A stretch of DNA of 32,213 nucleotides from an uncultured Paracoccus sp. (GTDB lineage Bacteria > Pseudomonadota > Alphaproteobacteria > Rhodobacterales > Rhodobacteraceae), in the NCBI RefSeq assembly GCF_945915435.1, contig NZ_CAMEFG010000043.1:1-32213 (forward strand), given 5' to 3'. The notes beneath the pieces are model-generated. The model saw only the letters and a list, made by a program, of their open reading frames with translations. It was not told the DNA's origin and searched no databases. This document shows, piece by piece, positions 5,752 to 14,031 of the stretch (position 1 is its first letter; the number at the start of each line of letters is the position of its first letter). The translations under genes and the position numbers were made by a program.

Positions 5752-8028
5752 ATGACCCCAAAGAAACCACAGGGTCCGACGCGTCCCGACAGCCGGGCCG
5801 CGTTCAGCCCTACGCTCGGCCTCTTGCCCGCGCTTGCGGTGACCGCTGCCGTGGCAGGTCCCGCCTATGCCCAGGATCCCGCCGCAACCGGCGATTCCGT
5901 GGTGCTGGATACCGTCGTCATCACCGGCCAGCAGGGCGGTGAGGCGCGTTCGAATTACAACGTCAATCAGGCTTCGTCGGACAAGATGACCGCGCCCTTG
6001 GTGGACACGCCGCGCACGGTGCAGGTCATCACCCAGCGCCAGATCGAGGAACGCGGGGCGTCCTCGCTCTACGACGTGCTGCGCACGACGCCGGGCGTCA
6101 CGCTGGGCACGGGCGAGGGCGGCAACCCGATGGGCGACCGCCCCTTCATCCGCGGCTACGAGGCCTCGACCGACATGATGGTGGACGGCATCCGCAGCCT
6201 TGGCCGCACCAGCCACGAGGCGTTCAACGTCGAGCAGATCGAACTGGTCAAGGGCCCCGGCGGCGCCTATTCGGGCCGCGGCGGCACGGGCGGTTCGCTG
6301 AACATGGTGACCAAGCAGGCCCGTCTGGGGGAAGAGTTCTACGAGACCTCGGCCAGCATCGGCACCGACAACCAGTATCGCGCGACGCTGGACACCAACT
6401 TCCGGCTTGGCGAGCATGCGGCGGGGCGCCTGAACCTGTTCTGGCAGGACGCCGAAGTGCCGGGCCGCGGCGGGATCGAGGACGACAAGGTCGGCATCGC
6501 CGCCGCCGTCACCGGCCAGATCGCCGAGGCGACGAAGCTCAGCTTCAACGCCTATCGCAGCAAATCGGAAAGCACCCCAGATTTCGGGATTCCGATGGCG
6601 AATCAGAACTATGTCGATGCCACGGGTGACACCGGCTATGGCACCGGCACCACGGGCGACCCGTTCGAACCGCTCGGCAATGTCAATCACAGCCAGTTCT
6701 TCGGGCTGCACGACCGCGATTTCCGCGAGAACACGAACGACAACGCCACGCTGAAGCTGGAACATGAGTTCTCGCCCAGCTTCCGCACCCATGCGCAACT
6801 GTCCTATTTCGGCAGCGAGCAGAAATATATCGTCACCCGTCCGACGTTCGAACTGGACGATGATGGCAACGGCGTTCTGCAACGCGCCTCGCGCAGCGGC
6901 TACAGAGAGACCGATACGGTCGCCTTCCACTGGGGATTCTCGGGCGAAGCCGTGACCGGCACAGTCGAACACGACTATGCCTTCGGTCTGGAATACGCGC
7001 GCGACAAGCTGCGCAGCGGTTCGGTCAGCGGCTTCCCTGGCGGCACTAGTGACTTCAACACGCCGGACTGGCAGAACCCCGACCCGAATATTCCGGTCGA
7101 TATGAGCGGCCTCGAATACGGTGAGCTTGGCCTGCCGACGATCACCCGCAGCAAGTCGATCTATGCCTTCGACACGATGAAGTTCAACGAACAGTGGCAA
7201 CTCAGCCTCGGCGCGCGTTACGAGATGTTCGACGTCGATCAGCAAAGCGGTTCCACGCCGTTGCGCCAGAAGGACAATATCTGGAGCTATCAGGCCGGTG
7301 TCGTCTACAAGCCCGCGCCGAACGGTTCGATCTATTTCTCATACGGCACCTCGGCCAGCCCCTCGGGCATGTGCGCCGGGCAGGCAGGCGGTTCGGAAGG
7401 CGCGGGCGCTTGCACGCTGACCGGCAACAGCAACAATCTCGATCCCGAAAAGACCCGTGCTTTCGAACTCGGCACGAAATGGGATCTGATGGACGAGCGG
7501 CTGGCTGTCACGGCTGCGCTGTTCCGCACCGAGAAAACCAATGCGCGTGCTGAAGATCCCGTCACCGGGGATGTCGATACGATCGGCAAGAACCGTGCGC
7601 AGGGTCTGGAACTGGGCGTGAACGGACAGATCGACGACCGTTGGGCGATTTCGGCTGGTTACACCTACACCGATGCCGAAATCATCAACGGCGGCGGCGA
7701 TGGCTCCACCGACGGCAACCAGATGCACTACATCGCCAAGCACAGCCTCGCCGTCTGGACCACCTATGACGTGGACGACCGCTGGACCGTCGGCGGCGGC
7801 GCGACCTATACCGGCAAGCGCTTCATGAACGCGGCCAATACGTCGCAACTGCCCGCGCAATGGCGCGTCGATGCGATGGCGGCCTACAAGATCAGCGAGA
7901 ACGCCGATTTGCAGCTCAACATCAACAATATCTTTGATGAAAAGCTCTATGACGCCTCGCACGTCGGTCTGTTCGCCAACGTTCAGGCGGGCCGCAATGC
8001 GATGCTGAAGCTGAACTATCGCTTCTGA
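5752..8028 (+). CDS. TonB-dependent siderophore receptor
   Basis: 758 residues from the ATG at 5752, which has GGAG 7 nt upstream; longer in-frame starts such as 5602 would put an odd 50-residue tail before the signal peptide. Residues 1-40 form a signal peptide ending AYA, and a TonB box DTVVIT follows at 53-58. The plug domain (about 75-200) includes RPFIRGYEAS and the MMVDGIRSLG loop, and the rest is an outer-membrane beta-barrel ending in the expected aromatic residue (LKLNYRF). It is in the FhuA/FiuA/Fiu-like family that takes up ferric siderophores in a TonB-driven manner. The ligand cannot be named. The pairing with a PiuC-type hydroxylase favours a catecholate. The 201-nt gap upstream suggests its own promoter, with iron control expected but no clear Fur box seen. 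Confidence 0.93.
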   Translation: MTPKKPQGPTRPDSRAAFSPTLGLLPALAVTAAVAGPAYAQDPAATGDSVVLDTVVITGQQGGEARSNYNVNQASSDKMTAPLVDTPRTVQVITQRQIEERGASSLYDVLRTTPGVTLGTGEGGNPMGDRPFIRGYEASTDMMVDGIRSLGRTSHEAFNVEQIELVKGPGGAYSGRGGTGGSLNMVTKQARLGEEFYETSASIGTDNQYRATLDTNFRLGEHAAGRLNLFWQDAEVPGRGGIEDDKVGIAAAVTGQIAEATKLSFNAYRSKSESTPDFGIPMANQNYVDATGDTGYGTGTTGDPFEPLGNVNHSQFFGLHDRDFRENTNDNATLKLEHEFSPSFRTHAQLSYFGSEQKYIVTRPTFELDDDGNGVLQRASRSGYRETDTVAFHWGFSGEAVTGTVEHDYAFGLEYARDKLRSGSVSGFPGGTSDFNTPDWQNPDPNIPVDMSGLEYGELGLPTITRSKSIYAFDTMKFNEQWQLSLGARYEMFDVDQQSGSTPLRQKDNIWSYQAGVVYKPAPNGSIYFSYGTSASPSGMCAGQAGGSEGAGACTLTGNSNNLDPEKTRAFELGTKWDLMDERLAVTAALFRTEKTNARAEDPVTGDVDTIGKNRAQGLELGVNGQIDDRWAISAGYTYTDAEIINGGGDGSTDGNQMHYIAKHSLAVWTTYDVDDRWTVGGGATYTGKRFMNAANTSQLPAQWRVDAMAAYKISENADLQLNINNIFDEKLYDASHVGLFANVQAGRNAMLKLNYRF

Positions 8029-8047
8029 TATCCTGCAAAAAAATGCA

Positions 8048-8072
8048 AAGGCGCCCCCTTTCGGGGCGCCTT
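8048..8072 (+). terminator. rho-independent terminator after the TonB receptor
   Basis: A perfect 10-bp stem, AAGGCGCCCC paired with GGGGCGCCTT, has a 5-nt loop and is followed by TTTT. It lies 20 nt after the receptor stop. The convergent oxyR gene ends 160 bp further on. Confidence 0.9.
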
Positions 8073-8236
8073 TTCCATGCGCGCGGGGTCTGTCGATCAT
8101 CGCCATCGCAAGGAAAGGAATCGGTGAGCATGGGGTATAGCGGCCCATGCCCTCACCGTTCACCCCCGGCACGTCGGTAACGAAACCGGCCCCGGCGTTA
8201 CGGCACGCCGTCCAGCGGCAGGGGGTGGTTGCGCGG

Positions 8237-9133
8237 CTATCTTTCGCCGCCGACGGCCTTCTGGATCAGCTTCGCGATCTGGCGCAGCATCGGCGCGCGG
8301 GCCGAACTGCGCCGCCAGACCATGCCGATGGTGCGGCTTGGCGGGGGCTGGTCGGCAAAGGGGACAAAGCGCAGGTTGCCGCTTTCGGCCAGCGGGCCTT
8401 GCGTCGCCAGCCGGGGCAGCAGCGTGATGCCCATGCCCGCCGCGACCATCTGGCGCAGGGTTTCCAGGCTGGTGGCGCGAAAGCCGGTTTCCTGCGCGCC
8501 CCAACGGTGGCACAGGCTCAGCGCCTGGTCGCGCAGGCAATGGCCGTCTTCCAGCAGCATCAGCTTTTGCGCGGCAAGGTCGTTCATCGAGACGCTGTCG
8601 CGCGCGGCCAGCGCATGGGCGGGCGGGACCGCCAGCAGAAAGGGTTCGTCGAACAGCCGCGTCACCTGCAAGCCGCCGTCGTGGATCGGCAGCGCCAGCA
8701 GGGCGGCGTCCAACTGGCCCGCATGCAGGCGGTCCAGCAGCAATTCGGATTTCTCCTCGACCAGTTGCAACTGGACGCCGGGAAAACGGCTGGCGATGCG
8801 CGGCACCAGCGCGGGCAGGATATAGGGGCCAAGGGTCGGAAACACGCCAAGGCGCAAGCGGCCCGCACCGCTTTCGCGGTTGCGGGCTGCGATGTCGTGG
8901 ATGTCCTGCACGCCGGTCAGGATTTCGCGCGCCCGCGCGACGATCTCTTCGCCTGCGGGGGTCAGGATGGCCTGGCGCGAGCCGCGCTCGACCAGCTTCA
9001 GGCCCAGCTTTTCCTCAAGCTTGCGGATCTGGGTCGAAAGCGTGGGCTGGCTGACGCCGCAGACCTCGGCGGCGCGGTGGAAATTGCCAAGCCGGGCAAG
9101 CTCGACCAGATATTGCAGCTCTTTCAGCGTCAT
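8237..9133 (-). CDS. oxyR: peroxide-sensing LysR-type regulator OxyR
   Basis: 298 residues. The N-terminal winged helix-turn-helix (about 1-60) includes FHRAAEVCGVSQPTLSTQIRKLE. The effector domain holds the two redox cysteines at exactly the E. coli positions, Cys199 and Cys208, in GHCLRDQALSLC. That makes the OxyR assignment firm rather than generic LysR. Hydrogen peroxide forms the C199-C208 disulfide, and the oxidised tetramer activates antioxidant genes. The gene is the third in a leftward series ahpC-ahpF-oxyR, 37 nt after ahpF, with a strong hairpin in the gap. A matching operator lies upstream of ahpC, so regulator and target are linked and oxyR may be partly autoregulated by read-through. 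Confidence 0.96.
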   Translation of the reverse strand: MTLKELQYLVELARLGNFHRAAEVCGVSQPTLSTQIRKLEEKLGLKLVERGSRQAILTPAGEEIVARAREILTGVQDIHDIAARNRESGAGRLRLGVFPTLGPYILPALVPRIASRFPGVQLQLVEEKSELLLDRLHAGQLDAALLALPIHDGGLQVTRLFDEPFLLAVPPAHALAARDSVSMNDLAAQKLMLLEDGHCLRDQALSLCHRWGAQETGFRATSLETLRQMVAAGMGITLLPRLATQGPLAESGNLRFVPFADQPPPSRTIGMVWRRSSARAPMLRQIAKLIQKAVGGER

Positions 9134-9141
9134 CGCGGTAG

Positions 9142-9162
9142 GCCCGCCCCAAAGGGGCGGGC
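9142..9162 (-). terminator. hairpin between ahpF and oxyR
   Basis: A perfect 9-bp GC stem (GCCCGCCCC with GGGGCGGGC) has a 3-nt loop and fills the 37-nt gap between the ahpF stop and the oxyR start. It has no run of T after it, so it is more likely a partial terminator or an RNA-processing hairpin lowering oxyR expression than a full stop. Confidence 0.5.
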
Positions 9163-9170
9163 GCAGGCGG

Positions 9171-10739
9171 TCAAGCCGCCTTTTCCTCGGGCGCGCTGAC
9201 GCGGATCAGGTGGTCGAAGGCGGCAAGGGACGCCTTCGCGCCTTCACCCATCGCGATCACGATCTGCTTGTAGGGCGTCGTGGTGCAATCGCCCGCCGCA
9301 AAGACGCCGGGGATCGAGGTCGCGCCGTGGCCGTCGGTGACGATCTCGCCGCGCGCCGACAGTTCGACCGAGCCTTTCAGCCAGTCGGTATTGGGCAGCA
9401 GGCCGATCTGGACGAAGATGCCGCTCAGCGCGATGCGATGCGCCTCATCCGTGGCGCGGTCGATGTAGGCCAGGCCGGTGACCTTGCTGCCGTCGCCCTC
9501 GACCTCGGTGGTGCGGGCGTTGGTGATGATGCGCACGTTGGGCAGGCTGCGCAGCTTGCGTTGCAACACCTCGTCGGCGCGCAGGTGCTGGTCGTATTCG
9601 ATCAGCGTCACTTCGCTGACGATCCCGGCAAGGTCGATCGCCGCTTCCACGCCCGAGTTGCCGCCGCCGATCACCGCAACCGGCTTGCCCTTGAACAGCG
9701 GGCCGTCGCAATGCGGGCAATAGGCCACGCCCTTGTTGGCATATTCCCTTTCACCCGGCACGCCCATCGTGCGCCAGCGCGCGCCGGTGGACAGGATCAC
9801 GCTGCGGGCGGTCAGGGTGGCGCCGCTTTCCAGCGCGACCTCCAGCAGGTCGCCGTTCTGCGTCAAGGACTTGGCGGTTTGCAGGTTCATGATGTCCACG
9901 TCGTATTCGCGGATATGGTTTTCCAGCGCCTGCGCCAGCTTCGGCCCTTCGGTATGGGGGACGGAAATCAGGTTCTCGATCGACATGGTGTCCAGCACCT
10001 GCCCGCCAAGACGCTCGGCCACGATGCCGGTGCGGATGCCCTTGCGCGCGGCATAGATCGAGGCCGCCGCACCGCCCGGCCCGCCGCCCACGACCAGCAC
10101 GTCGAAGCTGTCCTTGGCGGCCAGCTTCGCGGCCTCGCGTTCGGCGGCGCCGGTGTCGATTTTCGACAGGATCTCCTCCAGCCCCATGCGGCCCTGGCCG
10201 AAGACCTTGCCGTTCAGGTAGATCGTCGGCACGGACATGACCTGGCGGCTTTCGACCTCGGTGCGGAAATCGGACCCGTCGATGGCGACGTGGCGGATGC
10301 GCGGGTTCAGCACCGCCATCAGGTTCAGCGCCTGCACCACGTCGGGGCAGTTCTGGCAGGATTGCGAAAAATAGGTCTCGAAGGTGAAATCGCCCTGCAT
10401 GCCCTCGATCTGTTCAAGGATCTCGCGCTCGGCCTTGGGGGGATGGCCGCCGACCTGCAACAGCGCCAGCACCAGCGAGGTGAATTCATGCCCCATCGGC
10501 AGGCCCGCGAAGCTCAGCGAAATGTCATGGCCGGGGCTGGTCAGCGCGAAAGAGGGGCGGCGTTCGTCATTGCCGTCCTCGGCGACGGAAACCTTGTCCG
10601 ACAGGGACGCGATGTCGCGAAGCAGCGCCACCATCTCGGCCGATTTCGGCGTGTCGTTGATGGATGCGGTCAGCACGACGGGGCGGGTCAGACGCTCAAG
10701 ATAGGCCTTGAGCTGGGTTTTCAGGTTGGCGTCAAGCAT
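9171..10739 (-). CDS. ahpF: alkyl hydroperoxide reductase subunit F
   Basis: 522 residues, the standard AhpF length. The ATG at 10739 has AGGAG upstream; a longer in-frame start at 10775 lacks one. The N-terminal tandem thioredoxin-like domain has Cys128-x-x-Cys131 (SQSCQNCPD). The thioredoxin-reductase-like body has the FAD motif GGGPGG (218-223), the redox CPHC at 341-344 and the NADH-binding GGGNSG (358-363), and ends with AAGDC near the C-terminus. It passes electrons from NADH through FAD and both disulfides to AhpC. It lies 157 nt after ahpC on the same strand. That gap holds small GC hairpins at 10796-10811 and 10812-10825, which may explain unequal expression of the two subunits. Confidence 0.97.
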   Translation of the reverse strand: MLDANLKTQLKAYLERLTRPVVLTASINDTPKSAEMVALLRDIASLSDKVSVAEDGNDERRPSFALTSPGHDISLSFAGLPMGHEFTSLVLALLQVGGHPPKAEREILEQIEGMQGDFTFETYFSQSCQNCPDVVQALNLMAVLNPRIRHVAIDGSDFRTEVESRQVMSVPTIYLNGKVFGQGRMGLEEILSKIDTGAAEREAAKLAAKDSFDVLVVGGGPGGAAASIYAARKGIRTGIVAERLGGQVLDTMSIENLISVPHTEGPKLAQALENHIREYDVDIMNLQTAKSLTQNGDLLEVALESGATLTARSVILSTGARWRTMGVPGEREYANKGVAYCPHCDGPLFKGKPVAVIGGGNSGVEAAIDLAGIVSEVTLIEYDQHLRADEVLQRKLRSLPNVRIITNARTTEVEGDGSKVTGLAYIDRATDEAHRIALSGIFVQIGLLPNTDWLKGSVELSARGEIVTDGHGATSIPGVFAAGDCTTTPYKQIVIAMGEGAKASLAAFDHLIRVSAPEEKAA

Positions 10740-10896
10740 GGGAAGGCTCCTTAACTGGTCGGTTCCCCTGCGCATGATCCCAGGCGCAGGGGGCGGGCCG
10801 GTTTCCCGGCCACGGCTTCGCAGCCGATCAACTTGGCAAGCATCTACTGGTTAACAGGGCGGGACACCGGCCCCGCCGCAGCCGCGAATTCGATGC

Positions 10897-11460
10897 TCAG
10901 ATCTTGCCGACCAGTTCCAGCGAGGGGGCCAGCGTCTGTTCGCCTTCCTGCCATTTGGCGGGGCAGACCTCGCCCGGATGGGCGCGGACGTATTGGGCGG
11001 CCTTGATCTTGCGCACCAGGTCCTCGGCGTTGCGGCCGATGCCCTCGGCGGTGACTTCCATCGCCTGGATGATGCCGTCGGGATCGACGATGAAGGTGGC
11101 GCGGTCGGCCAGCCCTTCGGCTTCGCGCATGGCGTCGAAGTTGCGGGTGATGATGCCCACCGGATCGCCGATCATGGCGTATTGGATCTTGCCGATGGTG
11201 TCGGACGAATCATGCCATGCCTTGTGGGTGAAATGCGTGTCGGTCGAGACCGAGAACACCTCGACGCCCATCTTTTGCAGCTCGTCATAATGGTCTGCAA
11301 CGTCGCCCAGCTCGGTCGGGCAGACAAAGGTGAAATCGGCGGGATAGAAGAAGAACACCGCCCATTTGCCGGCGATGTCGGCATCCGAGACGTCGATGAA
11401 CTTGCCCTGTTTGTAGGCTTTTGCGGTGAAGGGTTTGATCTTGGTGTTGATCAGGGCCAT
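10897..11460 (-). CDS. ahpC: alkyl hydroperoxide reductase subunit C (2-Cys peroxiredoxin)
   Basis: 187 residues, identical in length to E. coli AhpC. The peroxidatic Cys47 sits in DFTFVCPTE and the resolving Cys166 in GEVCPAKW. The enzyme reduces hydrogen peroxide, organic peroxides and peroxynitrite in the cytoplasm and is recycled by AhpF, encoded just downstream. An AAAGGA site 8 nt before the ATG supports the start. Upstream, at 11550-11586, is a 37-bp OxyR operator, with a plausible -10 element TATATT at 11528-11523, so peroxide induction through the neighbouring oxyR is strongly indicated. Confidence 0.97.
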   Translation of the reverse strand: MALINTKIKPFTAKAYKQGKFIDVSDADIAGKWAVFFFYPADFTFVCPTELGDVADHYDELQKMGVEVFSVSTDTHFTHKAWHDSSDTIGKIQYAMIGDPVGIITRNFDAMREAEGLADRATFIVDPDGIIQAMEVTAEGIGRNAEDLVRKIKAAQYVRAHPGEVCPAKWQEGEQTLAPSLELVGKI

Positions 11461-11522
11461 GTGTCCATTCCTTTGTTCAAGTCTTGCAGGCGCCCCGGCG
11501 TTCCGAGGGTGCTGCAATGCGG

Positions 11523-11586
11523 AATATATGCTGCGTGCGCGAATATGAAATAGATCGGATTGGATTTTTCGATAGCTTTTATCTAT
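11523..11586 (-). promoter_or_regulatory. OxyR operator and -10 element of ahpC
   Basis: The OxyR consensus is four ATAG/CTAT quarter-sites each spaced by 7 nt. Here ATAG (11550-11553), TGGA (11561-11564), ATAG (11572-11575) and CTAT (11583-11586) occur at exactly those spacings. Three quarters are perfect and one is degenerate; the conserved inner T and A positions also match. A TATATT hexamer lies 21 nt nearer to ahpC (11523-11528), suitable as the -10, so OxyR would sit over and upstream of the -35 as an activator does. Confidence 0.85.
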
Positions 11587-11607
11587 CGGATGTGCGGGAG
11601 CTGCGGC

Positions 11608-12306
11608 CTATGCCGTCGGGCGGCTGAAGACGAAGCCCACGCCGAAGATCATCAGTCCCGCGACCAGCCCCGCCAGCCACCATGCGGGGTCCGAGCCGAT
11701 CCAGAACAGCGCAAACCCCACCGCGCTGCCGATCAGCGAGGCCCATTTCGCCCGGATCGGAATCGCCCCCCTTTCACGCCATGCGACCAGCAGCGGGCCG
11801 AAACGGGGATGGCGCAACAGCCAGCCCTCCAACCGGCGCGAGGATCGCGCGAAACAGGCGGCGGCAACGATCAGGAAGGGCGTCGTCGGCAGCACCGGCA
11901 GGAAGGCGCCTGCAAAGCCAAGGCCGGTGAAGACCAGCCCCATGCCCAGGTAGAAGGCCTGGGCCAGCGAAACCCCCGGCACCGGGCCTGCCCCGCCGCT
12001 GTCCTGCGCGATCCGGCGGCGCAGGAAGGGGTCGTTCAGGAAGGTGCCGAAGGGGAAAAGCGACGCCGCCGCCGTGCGCAGCCAGTCGCCGGCGGACCAG
12101 CCCCGCCCCCACAGCGCCGCGATCATCGCAAGGATATAGGCCAGAAAGGCATAGCCGTGGATCGGTCCCATGACCTCAACCGCGCGCGGCAGGTCCAGCG
12201 CGTATTTCATCGGCATGGCGACGAAGAACAGAAGGATCGTCGTCACGCCCTCGATCAGCGCGACAAGGCGGAAGGCGCGGAACAGGCCCATGCGGGGCGG
12301 GTCCAT
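11608..12306 (-). CDS. fusion membrane protein, DUF3817 domain + DUF454 (YbaN-like) domain
   Basis: 232 residues. Residues 8-95 match DUF3817 membrane proteins: FRLVALIEGVTTILLFF, MPMKY, then MGPIHGYAFLAYI and FPFGTF. Residues 115-230 match DUF454/YbaN proteins: LPVLPTTPFL (136-145), CFARSS (151-156), WLLRHPRFGPLL, WRERGAI. About five transmembrane segments can be seen. These two domains are usually encoded as separate proteins, and neither has a known biochemical role. The gene starts 23 nt after the FAD monooxygenase stop on the same strand, so they are likely co-transcribed. The start is uncertain: ATG at 12306 or at 12291, neither with a clear ribosome site. Its 3' end borders the ahpC operator. 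Confidence 0.8.
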   Translation of the reverse strand: MDPPRMGLFRAFRLVALIEGVTTILLFFVAMPMKYALDLPRAVEVMGPIHGYAFLAYILAMIAALWGRGWSAGDWLRTAAASLFPFGTFLNDPFLRRRIAQDSGGAGPVPGVSLAQAFYLGMGLVFTGLGFAGAFLPVLPTTPFLIVAAACFARSSRRLEGWLLRHPRFGPLLVAWRERGAIPIRAKWASLIGSAVGFALFWIGSDPAWWLAGLVAGLMIFGVGFVFSRPTA

Positions 12307-12329
12307 GCAGGGCGGGATCGGGTCGCGGC

Positions 12330-13532
12330 TCACCGCCCGTCTCCGATCTTTTCCATGCGAAAGCCCATTCCGATCAGCCGTCCCATCAGCCGCGACAGGG
12401 CGGGCATCCGGGCGATGGCGCGGATGAAGCCGGGCGGGCGCGGGGCGGCCTGCCCCTGCGCATTGCGCTTGCGCCGCATCATGCGTTGCAGCCCCTGCGT
12501 GGCGCGGGTCGGAAACATCCGCCGCGCCTGCACGCGGGCCAGGTCGCGACCCGTCAGCCGTCCCCGCCGCAGCGGCCCGGACAGGATGCGCGCGGCGGCC
12601 ACCGCATCCTGCACCGCAAGATTGACGCCGAAGCCGCCCACCGGCGACATCGCATGCGCCGCATCCCCGATGCACAGCACCCCCGGCGCCCACCAGCGGA
12701 CCAGCCGGTCCATGCGGATCGACAGCAGATGGACCTGATCCCAATCGGCGATCTCATCGAACCGTTCGGCAGGCAGCGGCGCCAGCGCGGCCAGCGCGGC
12801 CCGGAAGGCGGGCAGCCCCCCGGCCTTCAGGTCGTCATAGGATCCCTTGCGGATGACGTAACCGCATTGCCAGAAATCGCCCCGGTCGATCAGCACCAGC
12901 CCCTGCTGGGGGCCTGCATGGCTCATGGCCGGGGCGGGGTCCTCGGGCAGGCGTGTCAGGCGGAACCAGACCACATCGACGGCGGAACCGAAGTCGCGCA
13001 CCTGCAACCCCGCCTTTTGCCGCACGACCGAGTGCCGCCCATCCGCCCCGATCACCAGCGCCGCGCGGCTGTCGTGCCGCGCGCCCTGCCCGTCCTGCCA
13101 GCGCAGCCCGGCCACCTTGCCGCCCTCGTGGATCAGGTCCAGCACCTGCGCGCCCATGCACAGCCGGAACCCCGGCAGCGCCTGCGCCTTGGCGGCGATG
13201 AAGTTCAGGAAATCCCATTGCGGCATGAAGGCGATATAGCGCGTCTGCAACGGCAGGGCGCTGAAATCGGCGATAGTGACTTGCCGCCCCGCGATCTCGG
13301 CATGCAGCGCATGGGCCTTTTGATGGGGCAGGGTCAGGAATTCGTCCAGGAAACCCAGCTCCGACATGAGTTGCAGGGTCGAGGGGTGAATGGTGTCGCC
13401 GCGAAAATCGCGCAGGAAATCGGGGTGGCGTTCCAGCACCGTGACGCGCAGCCCGGCGCGGGCCAGCAGAAAGCCCGCCATCAGCCCCGCCGGGCCGCCG
13501 CCTGCGATCACGCAATCGCGCGTATCGTCCAT
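12330..13532 (-). CDS. class A FAD-dependent monooxygenase/oxidoreductase
   Basis: 400 residues. The ATG at 13532 follows GAGGTG by 5 nt; the open frame extends further upstream but the sequence there is not protein-like. It shows the para-hydroxybenzoate hydroxylase fold: Rossmann motif GGGPAG (11-16), RDFRGDTIHPST (41-52), the DG motif GADGRHS (162-168) and the ribose-binding GDAAHAMSP (289-297). Such enzymes hydroxylate aromatic or polyketide-type substrates using NAD(P)H and oxygen, but the substrate here cannot be predicted. The C-terminal 90 residues are Arg-rich and end near a hydrophobic stretch, which might allow loose membrane association. It is followed closely by the DUF3817-DUF454 gene. 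Confidence 0.85.
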   Translation of the reverse strand: MDDTRDCVIAGGGPAGLMAGFLLARAGLRVTVLERHPDFLRDFRGDTIHPSTLQLMSELGFLDEFLTLPHQKAHALHAEIAGRQVTIADFSALPLQTRYIAFMPQWDFLNFIAAKAQALPGFRLCMGAQVLDLIHEGGKVAGLRWQDGQGARHDSRAALVIGADGRHSVVRQKAGLQVRDFGSAVDVVWFRLTRLPEDPAPAMSHAGPQQGLVLIDRGDFWQCGYVIRKGSYDDLKAGGLPAFRAALAALAPLPAERFDEIADWDQVHLLSIRMDRLVRWWAPGVLCIGDAAHAMSPVGGFGVNLAVQDAVAAARILSGPLRRGRLTGRDLARVQARRMFPTRATQGLQRMMRRKRNAQGQAAPRPPGFIRAIARMPALSRLMGRLIGMGFRMEKIGDGR

Positions 13533-13675
13533 TCCGTCACCTCGCACCGGGCACCGCCACCTGAATGTCCGGGCCGCCTGAATGTCTGGCTGTCGGGACG
13601 CGCGCCCCGTGGCTGGCCGGACCTTAGCACGGCGCCAAGGCCCGGCGAAAGGCCACAACCCGCCGCAGGCCCGCC

Positions 13676-13969
13676 TCAGCGTTTGCGCACGAATTCGGTG
13701 CGCAGGACCAGCCCCCGGATCGTATCGTGGCGGCAGTCGATTTCTTCGGGGTTTTCGGTCAGCCGGATGGAACGGATGACGGTGCCCTGCTTCAGCGTCT
13801 GGCCCGCGCCCTTGACCTTCAGGTCCTTGACCAGCACGACCGAATCGCCGTCGGCCAGTTCGTTGCCCGAGGCATCGACCACCACCTGCCGCGCCGCCGC
13901 CGCCATTTCGGAAGCGGGACGCCATTCGCCGCTTTCCTCGTCATAGACATAGTCTTCATCCGCGCTCAT
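13676..13969 (-). CDS. PhnA/YjdM-domain protein lacking the zinc ribbon
   Basis: 97 residues. AGGAG lies 8 nt before the ATG at 13969. Residues 30-97 match the C-terminal PhnA domain: LADGDSVVLVKDLKVKGAGQTLKQGT followed by IDCRHDTIRGLVLRTEFVRK. In typical YjdM proteins an N-terminal Cys4 zinc ribbon precedes this. Here it is replaced by a short acidic stretch with EDYVYDEESGEW, and only one Cys remains in the whole protein. Despite the historical phosphonate name, the role of the family is unclear. It stands between ade and the FAD monooxygenase in the same direction, with a 143-nt downstream gap. Confidence 0.85.
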   Translation of the reverse strand: MSADEDYVYDEESGEWRPASEMAAAARQVVVDASGNELADGDSVVLVKDLKVKGAGQTLKQGTVIRSIRLTENPEEIDCRHDTIRGLVLRTEFVRKR

Positions 13970-14031
13970 CGGCCTGTCTCCTTGCTGCTTCGCCAGCTAT
14001 CGGCCGCAGGGCGGGGAAAGGCAAGCGCGGC

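Noticed and set aside
13557..13592. Short direct repeat of GCCTGAATGTC-like sequence upstream of the FAD monooxygenase.
   Set aside because: Two copies of about 15 bp with mismatches; no clear function and within chance for this composition.
12745..13925. Long rightward ORFs across the FAD monooxygenase and other GC-rich genes.
   Set aside because: They are antisense shadows from high third-position GC; their translations are Arg/Pro/Ala-rich with no domain, while the opposite frame has clear motifs.
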